A stretch of 14,678 bases of DNA, from contig CAQWMM010000046.1 of NCBI GenBank assembly GCA_948907985.1, positions 1 to 14,678 on the forward strand, read 5' to 3'. Below, piece after piece: positions 1 to 6,262 of the stretch (positions are counted from its first letter, which is position 1; every line of letters starts with the position of its first letter). The notes below the pieces were generated by a model. That model had not been told where the DNA came from. It did no database searches and was given only the letters and a program-made list of their open reading frames with translations. This DNA is from an uncultured Bacillota bacterium. Lineage in GTDB: Bacteria; Bacillota; Dehalobacteriia; UBA4068; UBA4997. The position numbers were made by a program, and so were the translations under genes.

Positions 1-429
1 CACATACCAGTCGTAGCTGCCCGTAGCCACCGAATAGGCGAAACTCTCGCCGATAATATCGAACTGCTGAAAAATACCGTTGCCGGCATAACACCAATCG
101 CGCCTGCCCAGCATAATGTGCAGCGGCCGGTCCTGATATTGCAAAGTGATTTCCAGCACTACATCGTCCAGAAAAAATTTGTCCTCGCCCCAAACGCGAT
201 AACACCAAAGCCCTTGCAAAATATCCAGCAGTTCCTGGGACTGCTCCCAAGTCAGCGTCAGATATTCGCCATGCGGCTGCCCATAAGAATAGTATTGGCA
301 GGCCACATAGTCCAGCGGCGCGCCACTCTTAAGCATCTTATGCGGCGCAAAAGGCAGCAGAACCATCAGCACAATCAGCGCCGCCAGCGTTATTTTCAGC
401 CAGCGCGGCACATAATGATAACCCCGCAT
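1..429 (-). CDS. Unknown membrane-anchored protein, 3' end beyond window
   Basis: I do not recognise this protein. The window shows 143 codons from the ATG at 429 and no stop before the edge, so the C-terminus is missing. Residues about 11-27 (LKITLAALIVLMVLLPF) form one hydrophobic segment after a short basic N-terminus, which suggests an N-terminal membrane anchor or uncleaved signal. The rest is soluble-looking and rich in Trp, Tyr and Cys (DYVACQYYSYG, LWCYRVWGEDKF, GRRDWCYAGNG). The start is supported by a GGGGAG ribosome binding site inside the last codons of rnhB, 5 bp after whose stop this frame opens, so it is very likely translated from the same transcript. It overlaps no better frame. 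A role at the membrane outer face is inference only. It could be a small conserved Firmicutes protein of unknown function. Confidence 0.75.
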   Translation of the reverse strand, partial: MRGYHYVPRWLKITLAALIVLMVLLPFAPHKMLKSGAPLDYVACQYYSYGQPHGEYLTLTWEQSQELLDILQGLWCYRVWGEDKFFLDDVVLEITLQYQDRPLHIMLGRRDWCYAGNGIFQQFDIIGESFAYSVATGSYDWYV

Positions 430-434
430 ATCTT

Positions 435-1196
435 CTACTCCCCTTTGATCGGGCGCAAAACAAAACTGCTCCGATGAATCGGCGAACGCCCCAACGCCCA
501 AACCGCCCGTTTATGCGCCGGCGTAGGATAGCCGGCATTTTGCGCTAAATCGTAGCCGGGATAAATTTCATCATAAACCTGCATCATCCGGTCGCGGTGG
601 CATTTGGCTAAAATGCTGGCCGCGGCAATGCTCATGCTTTTAGCGTCGCCCTTAATCAGCGCCGTCTGCGGCAGCCGCGCATATTGCGCCAAATTCTGCC
701 AGACAAGCAGCGGCGGCAGCGGCATATTTGCCAGACGCAGAGCGTCCAGCAGCAAATGTTGAGGTTTAAGCGGCAGCCGGCTGACCGCCCGCAGCATGGC
801 CATTTTGGTGGCCTGCAAAATATTATACCGGTCAATCTCCCGCACGCCCACCGCCCCAATCGCCCAGGCCACCGCCGCCCGTTTAATCAGCGGCTCCAGC
901 GCACAGCGTTTTTTGGCGGAAAGCTTTTTAGAATCATTAACCCCGGCCAGCAGCAAACCGGGCCGCCAAATAACCGCCGCCGTAACCACCGGCCCGGCAA
1001 CCGGCCCCCGGCCCACCTCGTCCAGCCCGGCGGCCAGCTGCGCCCCGCCCTGCCAAATTTGCCGCTCATAGCCCAGCATATTCTGCAAACGCTCCGCCTC
1101 CGCCGAACCCTCGGCAGCCAAAAATTCCGGTTCCAACAGACCGTCGCCCACGCCGGCTGTCTGCCAGTGCTCCGGCGCAATATCCTGCACACGCAT
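435..1196 (-). CDS. rnhB: Ribonuclease HII
   Basis: RNase HII cleaves RNA in RNA-DNA hybrids and excises ribonucleotides misincorporated in DNA, using a metal-dependent DEDD active site in the cytoplasm. The 253-residue protein has the family signature GLDEVGRGPVAGP (D59, E60), the NDSKKLS segment (residues 88-94), LLLDAL with D151, and SIAAASILAKCHRDR with D202, so all four acidic catalytic residues are present. The C-terminal YPGYDLAQNAGYPTPAH block is also typical. An N-terminal extension of about 55 residues before the first catalytic motif fits the longer form seen in Firmicutes such as Bacillus. The start at 1196 follows an AAGAGG-type binding site that overlaps the stop of rbgA, 11 bp upstream, so the two genes are probably co-translated. 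The pairing of rbgA with rnhB is common in Firmicutes. Confidence 0.97.
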   Translation of the reverse strand: MRVQDIAPEHWQTAGVGDGLLEPEFLAAEGSAEAERLQNMLGYERQIWQGGAQLAAGLDEVGRGPVAGPVVTAAVIWRPGLLLAGVNDSKKLSAKKRCALEPLIKRAAVAWAIGAVGVREIDRYNILQATKMAMLRAVSRLPLKPQHLLLDALRLANMPLPPLLVWQNLAQYARLPQTALIKGDAKSMSIAAASILAKCHRDRMMQVYDEIYPGYDLAQNAGYPTPAHKRAVWALGRSPIHRSSFVLRPIKGE

Positions 1197-1207
1197 AAAA
1201 ATACCTC

Positions 1208-2068
1208 TTAAATTGCATCAAGCGTAAATTGGCCGATTTTGCCATTGCGGAACTCTGCCAACAGCAGGCGGGCGGTTTCTTCCAGGCGCACCTGGCCGCC
1301 CGCCGCCAACAATCCCCGCGCGCGGCCCACCGCCTCCAGCACCAGCTCCGGCGGCTGTGTCAAATCCGCCGCCGCCATTTTATAGCGCGCCGCCAGCTGC
1401 TCCGCCCCATGCTGCAAAAGCCAGGCTAACAGCTGCAAGGCCACCTGATAATAGTCGTAAACCGTTTCGCTGATCGCCCCGGTTACCGCCAACCGAAAGG
1501 CCACTTCCGGTTGTTCAAACTTCGGCCACAGTACGCCGGGCGTATCCAAAAGTTCAATCTGCTCGCCCAGGCGCACCCATTGTTTGCCCCGCGTTACCCC
1601 CGGTTTGTTGCCGGTTTTGGCGGTGGCCTTGGGCAACAGTGAATTAATCAAAGTGCTTTTGCCGGTGTTAGGCGCTCCGGCCACCATAACCCGCACCGGC
1701 CTTTTGCGCCGCCCCTTGGCCGCCAGCGCGGCAAAAAGCGGCTGGGCCGCCTGCATAATCTGACGTTCCAACTCCTTTACTCCCTGGGTTTGCTGGGCGT
1801 TGATCGCCACCGCGCCCACGCAGTTCTCTTTAGCCTGCGGCAAAGCTTTCAGCCAGCGTTTCGTGGCGGCGCTGTCGGCCAGGTCGCGCTTATTCAGCAC
1901 CATCAGCACCGGCTTTTGGTATAAAATCCGGTCAAAATCCGGATTATAACTGGATTGAGGAATACGCGCGTCCAGCACCACCAGCGACATATCCACAATG
2001 CGCATATCCTCCTGCATTTGCCGCTTAGCTTTGGCCATATGGCCGGGATACCATTGAATTACTGTCAT
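1208..2068 (-). CDS. rbgA: Ribosome biogenesis GTPase RbgA (YlqF)
   Basis: RbgA is a circularly permuted GTPase that acts in late assembly of the 50S ribosomal subunit. The 286-residue product has the usual family length. It begins with the conserved WYPGHMAKA segment (residues 6-14). The GTPase motifs come in permuted order: G4 NKRD at 59-62, then G1 GAPNTGKS at 131-138, the GVTRGKQW switch region near 157-164, and G3 DTPG at 175-178. The C-terminal part is the family's helical RNA-binding region. The start at 2068 has an AGGT binding site about 7 bases upstream. It lies 89 bp after the recN stop, and this gap contains a diverged copy of the gene's own first nine codons in the same frame, interrupted by TAA (see the repeat entry). 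The coding part itself looks intact. Confidence 0.96.
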   Translation of the reverse strand: MTVIQWYPGHMAKAKRQMQEDMRIVDMSLVVLDARIPQSSYNPDFDRILYQKPVLMVLNKRDLADSAATKRWLKALPQAKENCVGAVAINAQQTQGVKELERQIMQAAQPLFAALAAKGRRKRPVRVMVAGAPNTGKSTLINSLLPKATAKTGNKPGVTRGKQWVRLGEQIELLDTPGVLWPKFEQPEVAFRLAVTGAISETVYDYYQVALQLLAWLLQHGAEQLAARYKMAAADLTQPPELVLEAVGRARGLLAAGGQVRLEETARLLLAEFRNGKIGQFTLDAI

Positions 2069-2178
2069 ATAATAACCTACTTTATCAAAAACATTTATAT
2101 CAAAAAAACTAATAAAAAATTAAAATATTTTTTTGCCTGGATACCATTGTATAACTGTCATATCATATCCTGCCTTAT
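2042..2178 (-). repeat. Diverged direct duplication of the recN-rbgA junction
   Basis: Two 44-bp copies, 2042-2085 and 2135-2178, are aligned at a distance of exactly 93 bp and match at 37 of 44 positions by my count. Each spans the same junction: the last codons of recN (or their remnant) followed by the first nine codons of rbgA (MTVIQWYPG). The upstream copy still carries the recN stop in an ATGA overlap with its ATG. The downstream copy provides the real rbgA start. The 49 bp between them are extremely A/T rich. All three differences inside the rbgA codons are synonymous (Val GTT/GTA, Ile ATA/ATT, Pro CCA/CCC). This suggests an old tandem duplication, or recombination between two alleles of the junction. 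Confidence 0.85.
2120..2161 (-). pseudogene. Truncated duplicate of the rbgA 5' end (13-codon ORF)
   Basis: An ATG overlapping the recN stop (ATGA) opens a 13-codon frame, MTVIQWYPGKKIF, ending in TAA. Its first nine residues equal the RbgA N-terminus. After the TAA the same frame runs open for 17 codons straight into the true rbgA ATG, because the copy spacing (93 bp) is a multiple of three. It has a good binding site (AAGGCAGG in the recN end), so it may be translated by coupling to recN and could act as a leader peptide for rbgA. Equally it may be a dead duplicate. No function can be assigned from sequence alone. Confidence 0.45.
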
Positions 2179-3852
2179 TTTTTGCCCGGCCTCAATCAAT
2201 TCCTCGGCCTGGCGGCGCGTGGTATCCGTTACCTTGTCCCCCGCCAGCATCCGGCCAATTTCCATAACTTTGGCCTCGCCGGCCAACTCCTGCACGGTGG
2301 TAACAGTGCGCCCCTCCTGTTCGTGCTTTTCCACCAGCAGGTTGTTATCCGCATAGGCCGCCAGCACCGGCGCATGGGTTACGCAAATCGCCTGGGTGGA
2401 GCGCGCCACCTCCACCAGCTTTTCCGCCACACTGCCCAAAGCGCGGCCGCCAAGTCCGGTGTCAATCTCATCAAAAATCAGGGTGGGCACCTCGTCCAGG
2501 CTGGCCAAAATCACCTTGATTGCCAGCATAATACGCGACATTTCACCGCCGGAGGCAATCCGCGCCACCGGTTTCATTTCCTCGCCGGGATTGGGGCTAA
2601 TCATAAACTGCACTTCTTCGCCGCCGTCCGCCGACGGCGCTTTCGGCAGCAAATCAACAGCAAACTGCGCCTTGGACATCTGCAAATATTTCAGTTCCGC
2701 CGTAATTTTGGCGGCCAAATCTTCGCCGGCTTTGGCTCTCTGTTCATGCAAAATGGCCGCCGCCTGTTGATAAACCGCCGCCAGCTTTTGTTCCTGCGCG
2801 GTCAAATCGGCAATATAATCGTCGCGGTTTTCCCGCCGGTCAAGTTCCTGTTTGTTTTCCTCCAAAATTTCCAACAGACGCTGCTCATCGGCATTATATT
2901 TTTTGCCCAACACTTTTAAGGCAAACAAGCGGCTGTTAATCTCCTCCAACCGTTCCGGGTCGTCCACAATAGCCTCGCGATAATCGCGCAGTTCCACCGC
3001 GGCGTCCTCCAGTTCATAATACAACCCCTGCAAGCGCGTTTGCAAAGGCTCCACCGATTCGTCAATCCGTTTAAGTTCCTCCAGCTCGTCCACCGCCTCG
3101 GATAAGGAAGACAGCGCCGCATTTTTACCGGCATAAAGCGCCCCATAAGCCCGCCCGGCGTGGCCGCTGCGCTGCTGCACGCTCTCCAGACCGGCCGCCT
3201 CCTTTTTCAGTTCGTCGGTTTCGCCGGGGCAGATTTTGGCGGCCTCCAATTCTTCAATCTGAAACTGCAAAAAACGCCGCCGCTCCGCATCATCCGAGGT
3301 TTCCTGCTTAATCTTCGCCAGCTGTTTAGCCGCCTGCTGCCAGCTATGATAAGCCTCGGCGACAACTTGCCGCTGGGCGGTGATCGCCTCGCCGCCAAAG
3401 CTGTCCAGCAGGTGCAGCTGCTTTTCCGGCTCCAACAGGCTGACGTGCTCGCTCTGCCCGTGGATATTGATTAGCAGACGGCCAACCGTTTTCAGCACGG
3501 CCAGCGGCACCGGCTGCATATTAATGCGGCAGGTGGAACGCCCCGCCGCCGCAACCTCGCGGCTTAAAATCATTTCATCTTCATCGGCGGCCTCATCCAG
3601 CCCAAACTCTGCCAGTTTTTGGCGCAAAGCGGCGGAAAAAGGCGGCAGAAACACCCCCTGCACCCGGCAGCGTTCTGCCCCGCGGCGCACCTGCTCTTTG
3701 CCGGCGCGGCTGCCCAGCAGCATGGACACCGCGTCCAGCAGCATGGACTTGCCCGCGCCGGTTTCGCCGGAAAGCACATTAAGCCCCGGCTGCCATATTA
3801 AAGAAGTTTTTTCAATCAAAGCCAGATTTTCAATATAAAGCTCCGCAAACAT
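2158..3852 (-). CDS. recN: DNA repair protein RecN
   Basis: RecN is an SMC-like ATPase that acts early in double-strand break repair by holding broken DNA. The 564-residue length is normal. The N-terminal ATPase half has the Walker A motif GETGAGKS at 29-36 after the family opening LYIENLALIE. A long charged, Leu/Glu-rich coiled-coil region follows from about residue 155 to 375. The C-terminal half carries the ABC signature SGGE at 434-437 and Walker B LIFDEIDTGLGG at 458-469, then the ICVTHAP segment. The gene lies 25 bp after argR in the conserved nadK-argR-recN order. In many sporulating clostridia spoIVB and spo0A follow recN, whereas here rbgA and rnhB follow. Its stop forms an ATGA overlap with the truncated rbgA copy. 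The start at 3852 has AAAGG about 12 bases and AGG 2-4 bases upstream, so the exact binding site is less clear than elsewhere. Confidence 0.97.
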   Translation of the reverse strand: MFAELYIENLALIEKTSLIWQPGLNVLSGETGAGKSMLLDAVSMLLGSRAGKEQVRRGAERCRVQGVFLPPFSAALRQKLAEFGLDEAADEDEMILSREVAAAGRSTCRINMQPVPLAVLKTVGRLLINIHGQSEHVSLLEPEKQLHLLDSFGGEAITAQRQVVAEAYHSWQQAAKQLAKIKQETSDDAERRRFLQFQIEELEAAKICPGETDELKKEAAGLESVQQRSGHAGRAYGALYAGKNAALSSLSEAVDELEELKRIDESVEPLQTRLQGLYYELEDAAVELRDYREAIVDDPERLEEINSRLFALKVLGKKYNADEQRLLEILEENKQELDRRENRDDYIADLTAQEQKLAAVYQQAAAILHEQRAKAGEDLAAKITAELKYLQMSKAQFAVDLLPKAPSADGGEEVQFMISPNPGEEMKPVARIASGGEMSRIMLAIKVILASLDEVPTLIFDEIDTGLGGRALGSVAEKLVEVARSTQAICVTHAPVLAAYADNNLLVEKHEQEGRTVTTVQELAGEAKVMEIGRMLAGDKVTDTTRRQAEELIEAGQKIRQDMI

Positions 3853-3877
3853 CCTGACATCAACCTTTTTTTATTTT

Positions 3878-4327
3878 TTACTCAACATATTCATGCAGAC
3901 GCTGTGCCAAATCCCCCGCCGCCTGACTATTGGTGGTCAAAGCAAAAATGGTATCGTCGCCAGCCACCGAGCCAAGCAGCGTTTCCCAGTTCATACCGTC
4001 CAGACAGGCGGCCACCGCCTGCGCCATCCCCGGCAGAGTTTTCAGCAGCACAATATTTTCCGAGGCCGCCACTTTCAGCACATTATCCCGAAACATCCGG
4101 CGCGAGCGGTCCACATTGTTCACCACCACCGCGGTGGGCAGGCTATAGCGAAAAGTGTTCTCGCCGGAAACTACCTTAATCAGCCCAAGTTCCTTAATAT
4201 CGCGCGAAATTGTGGCCTGGGTTACGTCAAAGCCAAAATTGCGCAGTTCCTGGGTAAGCTGAAGCTGGGTTTCGATATTCTGATTTTCCACAATCTCTCT
4301 GATCATGCGGTGTCTTTTGTTCTTCAT
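3878..4327 (-). CDS. argR: Arginine repressor ArgR/AhrC
   Basis: This is the hexameric arginine-responsive transcription factor that represses arginine biosynthesis and, in some Firmicutes, activates catabolism. The 149-residue length is typical. The N-terminal winged helix-turn-helix covers about residues 1-65, with TQATISRDIKELGLIKV (36-52) as the recognition region. The C-terminal arginine-binding and oligomerisation domain carries GSVAGDDTI at 119-127, where the paired Asp residues contact arginine in known homologues. The start at 4327 is preceded by a strong AAGGAG at 10 bases. It lies 62 bp after nadK in an A/T-rich spacer that contains a short dyad (ATATT-5-AATAT), and is probably co-transcribed from the nadK promoter. 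A partial ARG-box-like site in that promoter's leader (5291-5304) raises possible autoregulation. Confidence 0.96.
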   Translation of the reverse strand: MKNKRHRMIREIVENQNIETQLQLTQELRNFGFDVTQATISRDIKELGLIKVVSGENTFRYSLPTAVVVNNVDRSRRMFRDNVLKVAASENIVLLKTLPGMAQAVAACLDGMNWETLLGSVAGDDTIFALTTNSQAAGDLAQRLHEYVE

Positions 4328-4389
4328 TCGGGCAGATCTCCTTTTTTGCTTTTTTACAATATTTCTGCAATATCCACAACAAACGGCGG

Positions 4390-5271
4390 TTATTCCGCCA
4401 GTAATTTGCTTTTCAGTTTTTTCAAAAACATACCCCGCTCCGGCCAGACAAAAATCGCCGGGTGTTCAAAGCGACGCACTTCAATCACATCGCCGTTGGC
4501 AATATCCTGAAACTGCTGGCCGTCATAGGCAAGTTTGGCGGACTCTGCCGCGCTGCTGACGCGCAGCATAATATTGCTCTTGGCCGAAACCACCATCGGC
4601 CGGGAATATAAGTTATGCGCCGCCACCGGCGTAATCAGCATAACTTCGGTTTCCGGCAGCACGATTGAACCGCCGGCCGAAAGCGAATAAGCTGTGGAGC
4701 CGGTGGGTGTAGCCACAATCAGCCCGTCGCCTTTCATCTCCACCGCCAGAATACCGTCAATCCAGACCTTTATATCAATCATCCGGCTGATATTGCCGTT
4801 ATTGATTACAATATCGTTCTGGGCGACCCCCTCCGAGATTGCCTCGCCGTCGCGCCAAACCTGGCCGAAAACCTGAATACGCGGCTCCAGAAAATATTCG
4901 CCCTGCACCAGACGCAACAGATTATGCGGCATCCCCTCAGGCTCCAGCGACATCAAAAAACCCAAATTGCCCATATTAACGCCCACCAGCGGAATATCCA
5001 GCCGGGAAAGCGCCCTGGCCGCCGCAATCAGCGTTCCGTCGCCGCCAAAAATCACCGCCAGCTGCGGCCAATTCTCCTGGGGCAAGTTCTGTAAATCCGC
5101 CAGCAAAACCTCCGGCCGGTGGCCGGAATAACCCGGCAGTTCACCCTTCTCCGGCAACATAAGCTCCACCCCCTGGGATTCCAGCAGGGCCGCCGCCGTG
5201 CAGGCCGCCTTAACCCCCCAGGCTTTATGTTCGTTAAGCAAAAACACCACTCTATTAATCGCCCTGGCCAT
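4390..5271 (-). CDS. nadK: NAD kinase
   Basis: NAD kinase phosphorylates NAD to NADP and sets the NADP(H) pool in the cytoplasm. I place the start at 5271 (MARAINRVVF, 293 residues) and not at the ATG at 5343. The binding site AAAGAGG lies about 7 bases before 5271, the N-terminus then matches the usual family length, and the longer form would begin inside the promoter and would add a Cys/Lys-rich tail unlike the family. Diagnostic motifs are IFGGDGTLI (GGDGT at 76-80), GVNMGNLGFL (97-106), QNDIVINNGN and DGLIVATPTGSTAYSLSAGG, the NAD-binding and catalytic core. The gene is first in the nadK-argR-recN-rbgA-rnhB transcription unit and is preceded by its own promoter. Confidence 0.96.
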   Translation of the reverse strand: MARAINRVVFLLNEHKAWGVKAACTAAALLESQGVELMLPEKGELPGYSGHRPEVLLADLQNLPQENWPQLAVIFGGDGTLIAAARALSRLDIPLVGVNMGNLGFLMSLEPEGMPHNLLRLVQGEYFLEPRIQVFGQVWRDGEAISEGVAQNDIVINNGNISRMIDIKVWIDGILAVEMKGDGLIVATPTGSTAYSLSAGGSIVLPETEVMLITPVAAHNLYSRPMVVSAKSNIMLRVSSAAESAKLAYDGQQFQDIANGDVIEVRRFEHPAIFVWPERGMFLKKLKSKLLAE

Positions 5272-5290
5272 AGCACAACCTCTTTTCCGT

Positions 5291-5304
5291 TTAATTTTTA
5301 TACA
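5291..5304 (-). promoter_or_regulatory. Possible ARG-box-like operator in the nadK-argR leader
   Basis: TGTATAAAAATTAA on the minus strand matches 12 of 14 positions of the ARG-box-like core TGAATAAAAATTCA as I recall it for AhrC sites. It would lie just downstream of the predicted transcription start and upstream of the nadK binding site, a position suited to repression, and ArgR is encoded by the second gene. An A/T-rich background produces such matches by chance, and only one box is seen where ArgR operators are often paired. Confidence 0.25.
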
Positions 5305-5322
5305 CAATATACACCTATATAT

Positions 5323-5351
5323 ACAATATGTTTTTTTTAGCAATTTGTCAA
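5323..5351 (-). promoter_or_regulatory. Sigma-A promoter for nadK-argR-recN operon
   Basis: The minus strand reads a perfect -35 TTGACA (5351-5346), a 17-bp spacer and a -10 TATTGT (5328-5323), followed by the nadK start about 50 bp further on. It sits right after the tlyA hairpin, in the only sizeable gap of this gene cluster. A perfect AT-rich inverted repeat (AAATTAT-6-ATAATTT, 5362-5381) lies immediately upstream of the -35 and could be an UP-like or operator element. Confidence 0.75.
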
Positions 5352-5381
5352 GTATTTTTGCAAATTATCTTAAAATAATTT

Positions 5382-5418
5382 AGCCGGGAAAGGCTAAAAT
5401 CTGCGGCCCTCCCCGGCT
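5382..5418 (-). terminator. Hairpin terminator after tlyA
   Basis: Five bp past the tlyA stop the minus strand can form a 12-bp stem (AGCCGGGGAGGG with CCTTTCCCGGCT, including two G-U pairs) around a 13-base loop. It is followed by AAATTATTTTAA, which is U-containing but not a clean U tract. Its position between the end of tlyA and the nadK promoter supports a terminator, possibly an imperfect one that allows some read-through. Confidence 0.7.
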
Positions 5419-5423
5419 TATAT

Positions 5424-6245
5424 TTAATTTTCGTGCATATTTTCAACCTTATTCAAGTCGGCAAAGGCCGCCGAAACCACCGCCGCCGGCTGCGCCGCGG
5501 CTTGCTCGCCCGGCTGCTTGCCCAGCCACAACAGATATTCAATATTGCCCTCCGGCCCTTTAATCGGCGAGTAATCCAGCCCCAGGCAAACAAAGCCCAA
5601 GGCAGCGGCGGCAGCCTGCACGTCTGCAATCACCTGCAAATGCACCGCCGCGTCGCGCACCACACCCTTTTTGCCCACCTTGTCGCGCCCGGCCTCAAAC
5701 TGCGGTTTAATTAAGGCCACCACAAACCCCGCGGGTTTCAGCAAGGGATAAAGCGCCGGCAGCAATTTACCCAGAGAGATAAAAGCCGCGTCAATGGTGG
5801 CCGCGTCCAAAGGCTCCGGGATTTGCTCCCGCCCCAGATAACGGGCGTTGGTTTTCTCCAACACCACCACGCGCTCGTCCTGGCGCAGTTTCCAGGCCAG
5901 CTGGCCATAACCCACGTCCACCGCGTAAACTCTGGCCGCGCCGTTTTGCAGGGCGCAGTCTGTAAAGCCGCCGGTGCTCGCGCCTATATCCGCCACCACC
6001 AGCCCGCGGAAATCAAGCCCAAAGCATTGCACGGCCTTAGCCAGCTTTAGGCCGCCCCGGCTGACAAAGGGCAGCTGGCCGCCGCTAACCTGCAAGGCCG
6101 CTTCCGGGCGCACCTGCGCCCCGGCCTTATCCACAATCTGCCCGTCCACGCTGACTTTGCGCGACATAATCGCCGTCCGCGCCTGCTCGCGGCTGGGGAA
6201 AAGCCCCCGCTCCACTAAAAGCATATCCAAACGCATTTTTGCCAT
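5424..6245 (-). CDS. tlyA: TlyA family rRNA 2'-O-methyltransferase (hemolysin A family)
   Basis: Members of this family methylate cytidines of 16S/23S rRNA at the ribose 2'-O using S-adenosylmethionine. Many are still labelled hemolysin A. The 273-residue protein has an N-terminal S4 RNA-binding domain (about 4-60: RLDMLLVERGLFPSREQA, then SRKVSVDG) and an FtsJ/RrmJ-like methyltransferase domain. In the latter, K67 lies in RGGLKLAKA, the SAM-binding loop is VADIGASTGGFTD (84-96), and LIKPQFEAG (178-186) supplies K180 and E184 of the usual catalytic set. The start at 6245 lacks a strong binding site (GGGG 12 bases upstream). It is 17 bp from the stop of the SLH gene, so translational coupling is likely. 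An ATG three codons later is an alternative. In many Firmicutes tlyA directly precedes nadK, as here. Confidence 0.95.
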   Translation of the reverse strand: MAKMRLDMLLVERGLFPSREQARTAIMSRKVSVDGQIVDKAGAQVRPEAALQVSGGQLPFVSRGGLKLAKAVQCFGLDFRGLVVADIGASTGGFTDCALQNGAARVYAVDVGYGQLAWKLRQDERVVVLEKTNARYLGREQIPEPLDAATIDAAFISLGKLLPALYPLLKPAGFVVALIKPQFEAGRDKVGKKGVVRDAAVHLQVIADVQAAAAALGFVCLGLDYSPIKGPEGNIEYLLWLGKQPGEQAAAQPAAVVSAAFADLNKVENMHEN

Positions 6246-6262
6246 AATTTTCTGATACCCCG

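Noticed and set aside
118..1211. Plus-strand frames of up to 175 codons opposite rnhB and its neighbour
   Set aside because: They lie antisense to well-identified genes, have low-complexity Pro/Arg/Gln-rich translations and no ribosome binding sites.
2182..3838. Plus-strand frames of 104-245 codons opposite recN
   Set aside because: They are shadows of a G/C-rich gene; the translations resemble no protein and recN is complete on the other strand.
3893..4510. 205-codon plus-strand frame opposite argR and nadK
   Set aside because: It spans two genuine minus-strand genes and the spacer between them, with no start signal.
5272..5343. Longer nadK start at the ATG at 5343
   Set aside because: It would begin within the promoter itself (just upstream of the -10), has no binding site and adds a non-conserved Cys/Lys-rich tail; the ATG at 5271 has AAAGAGG.
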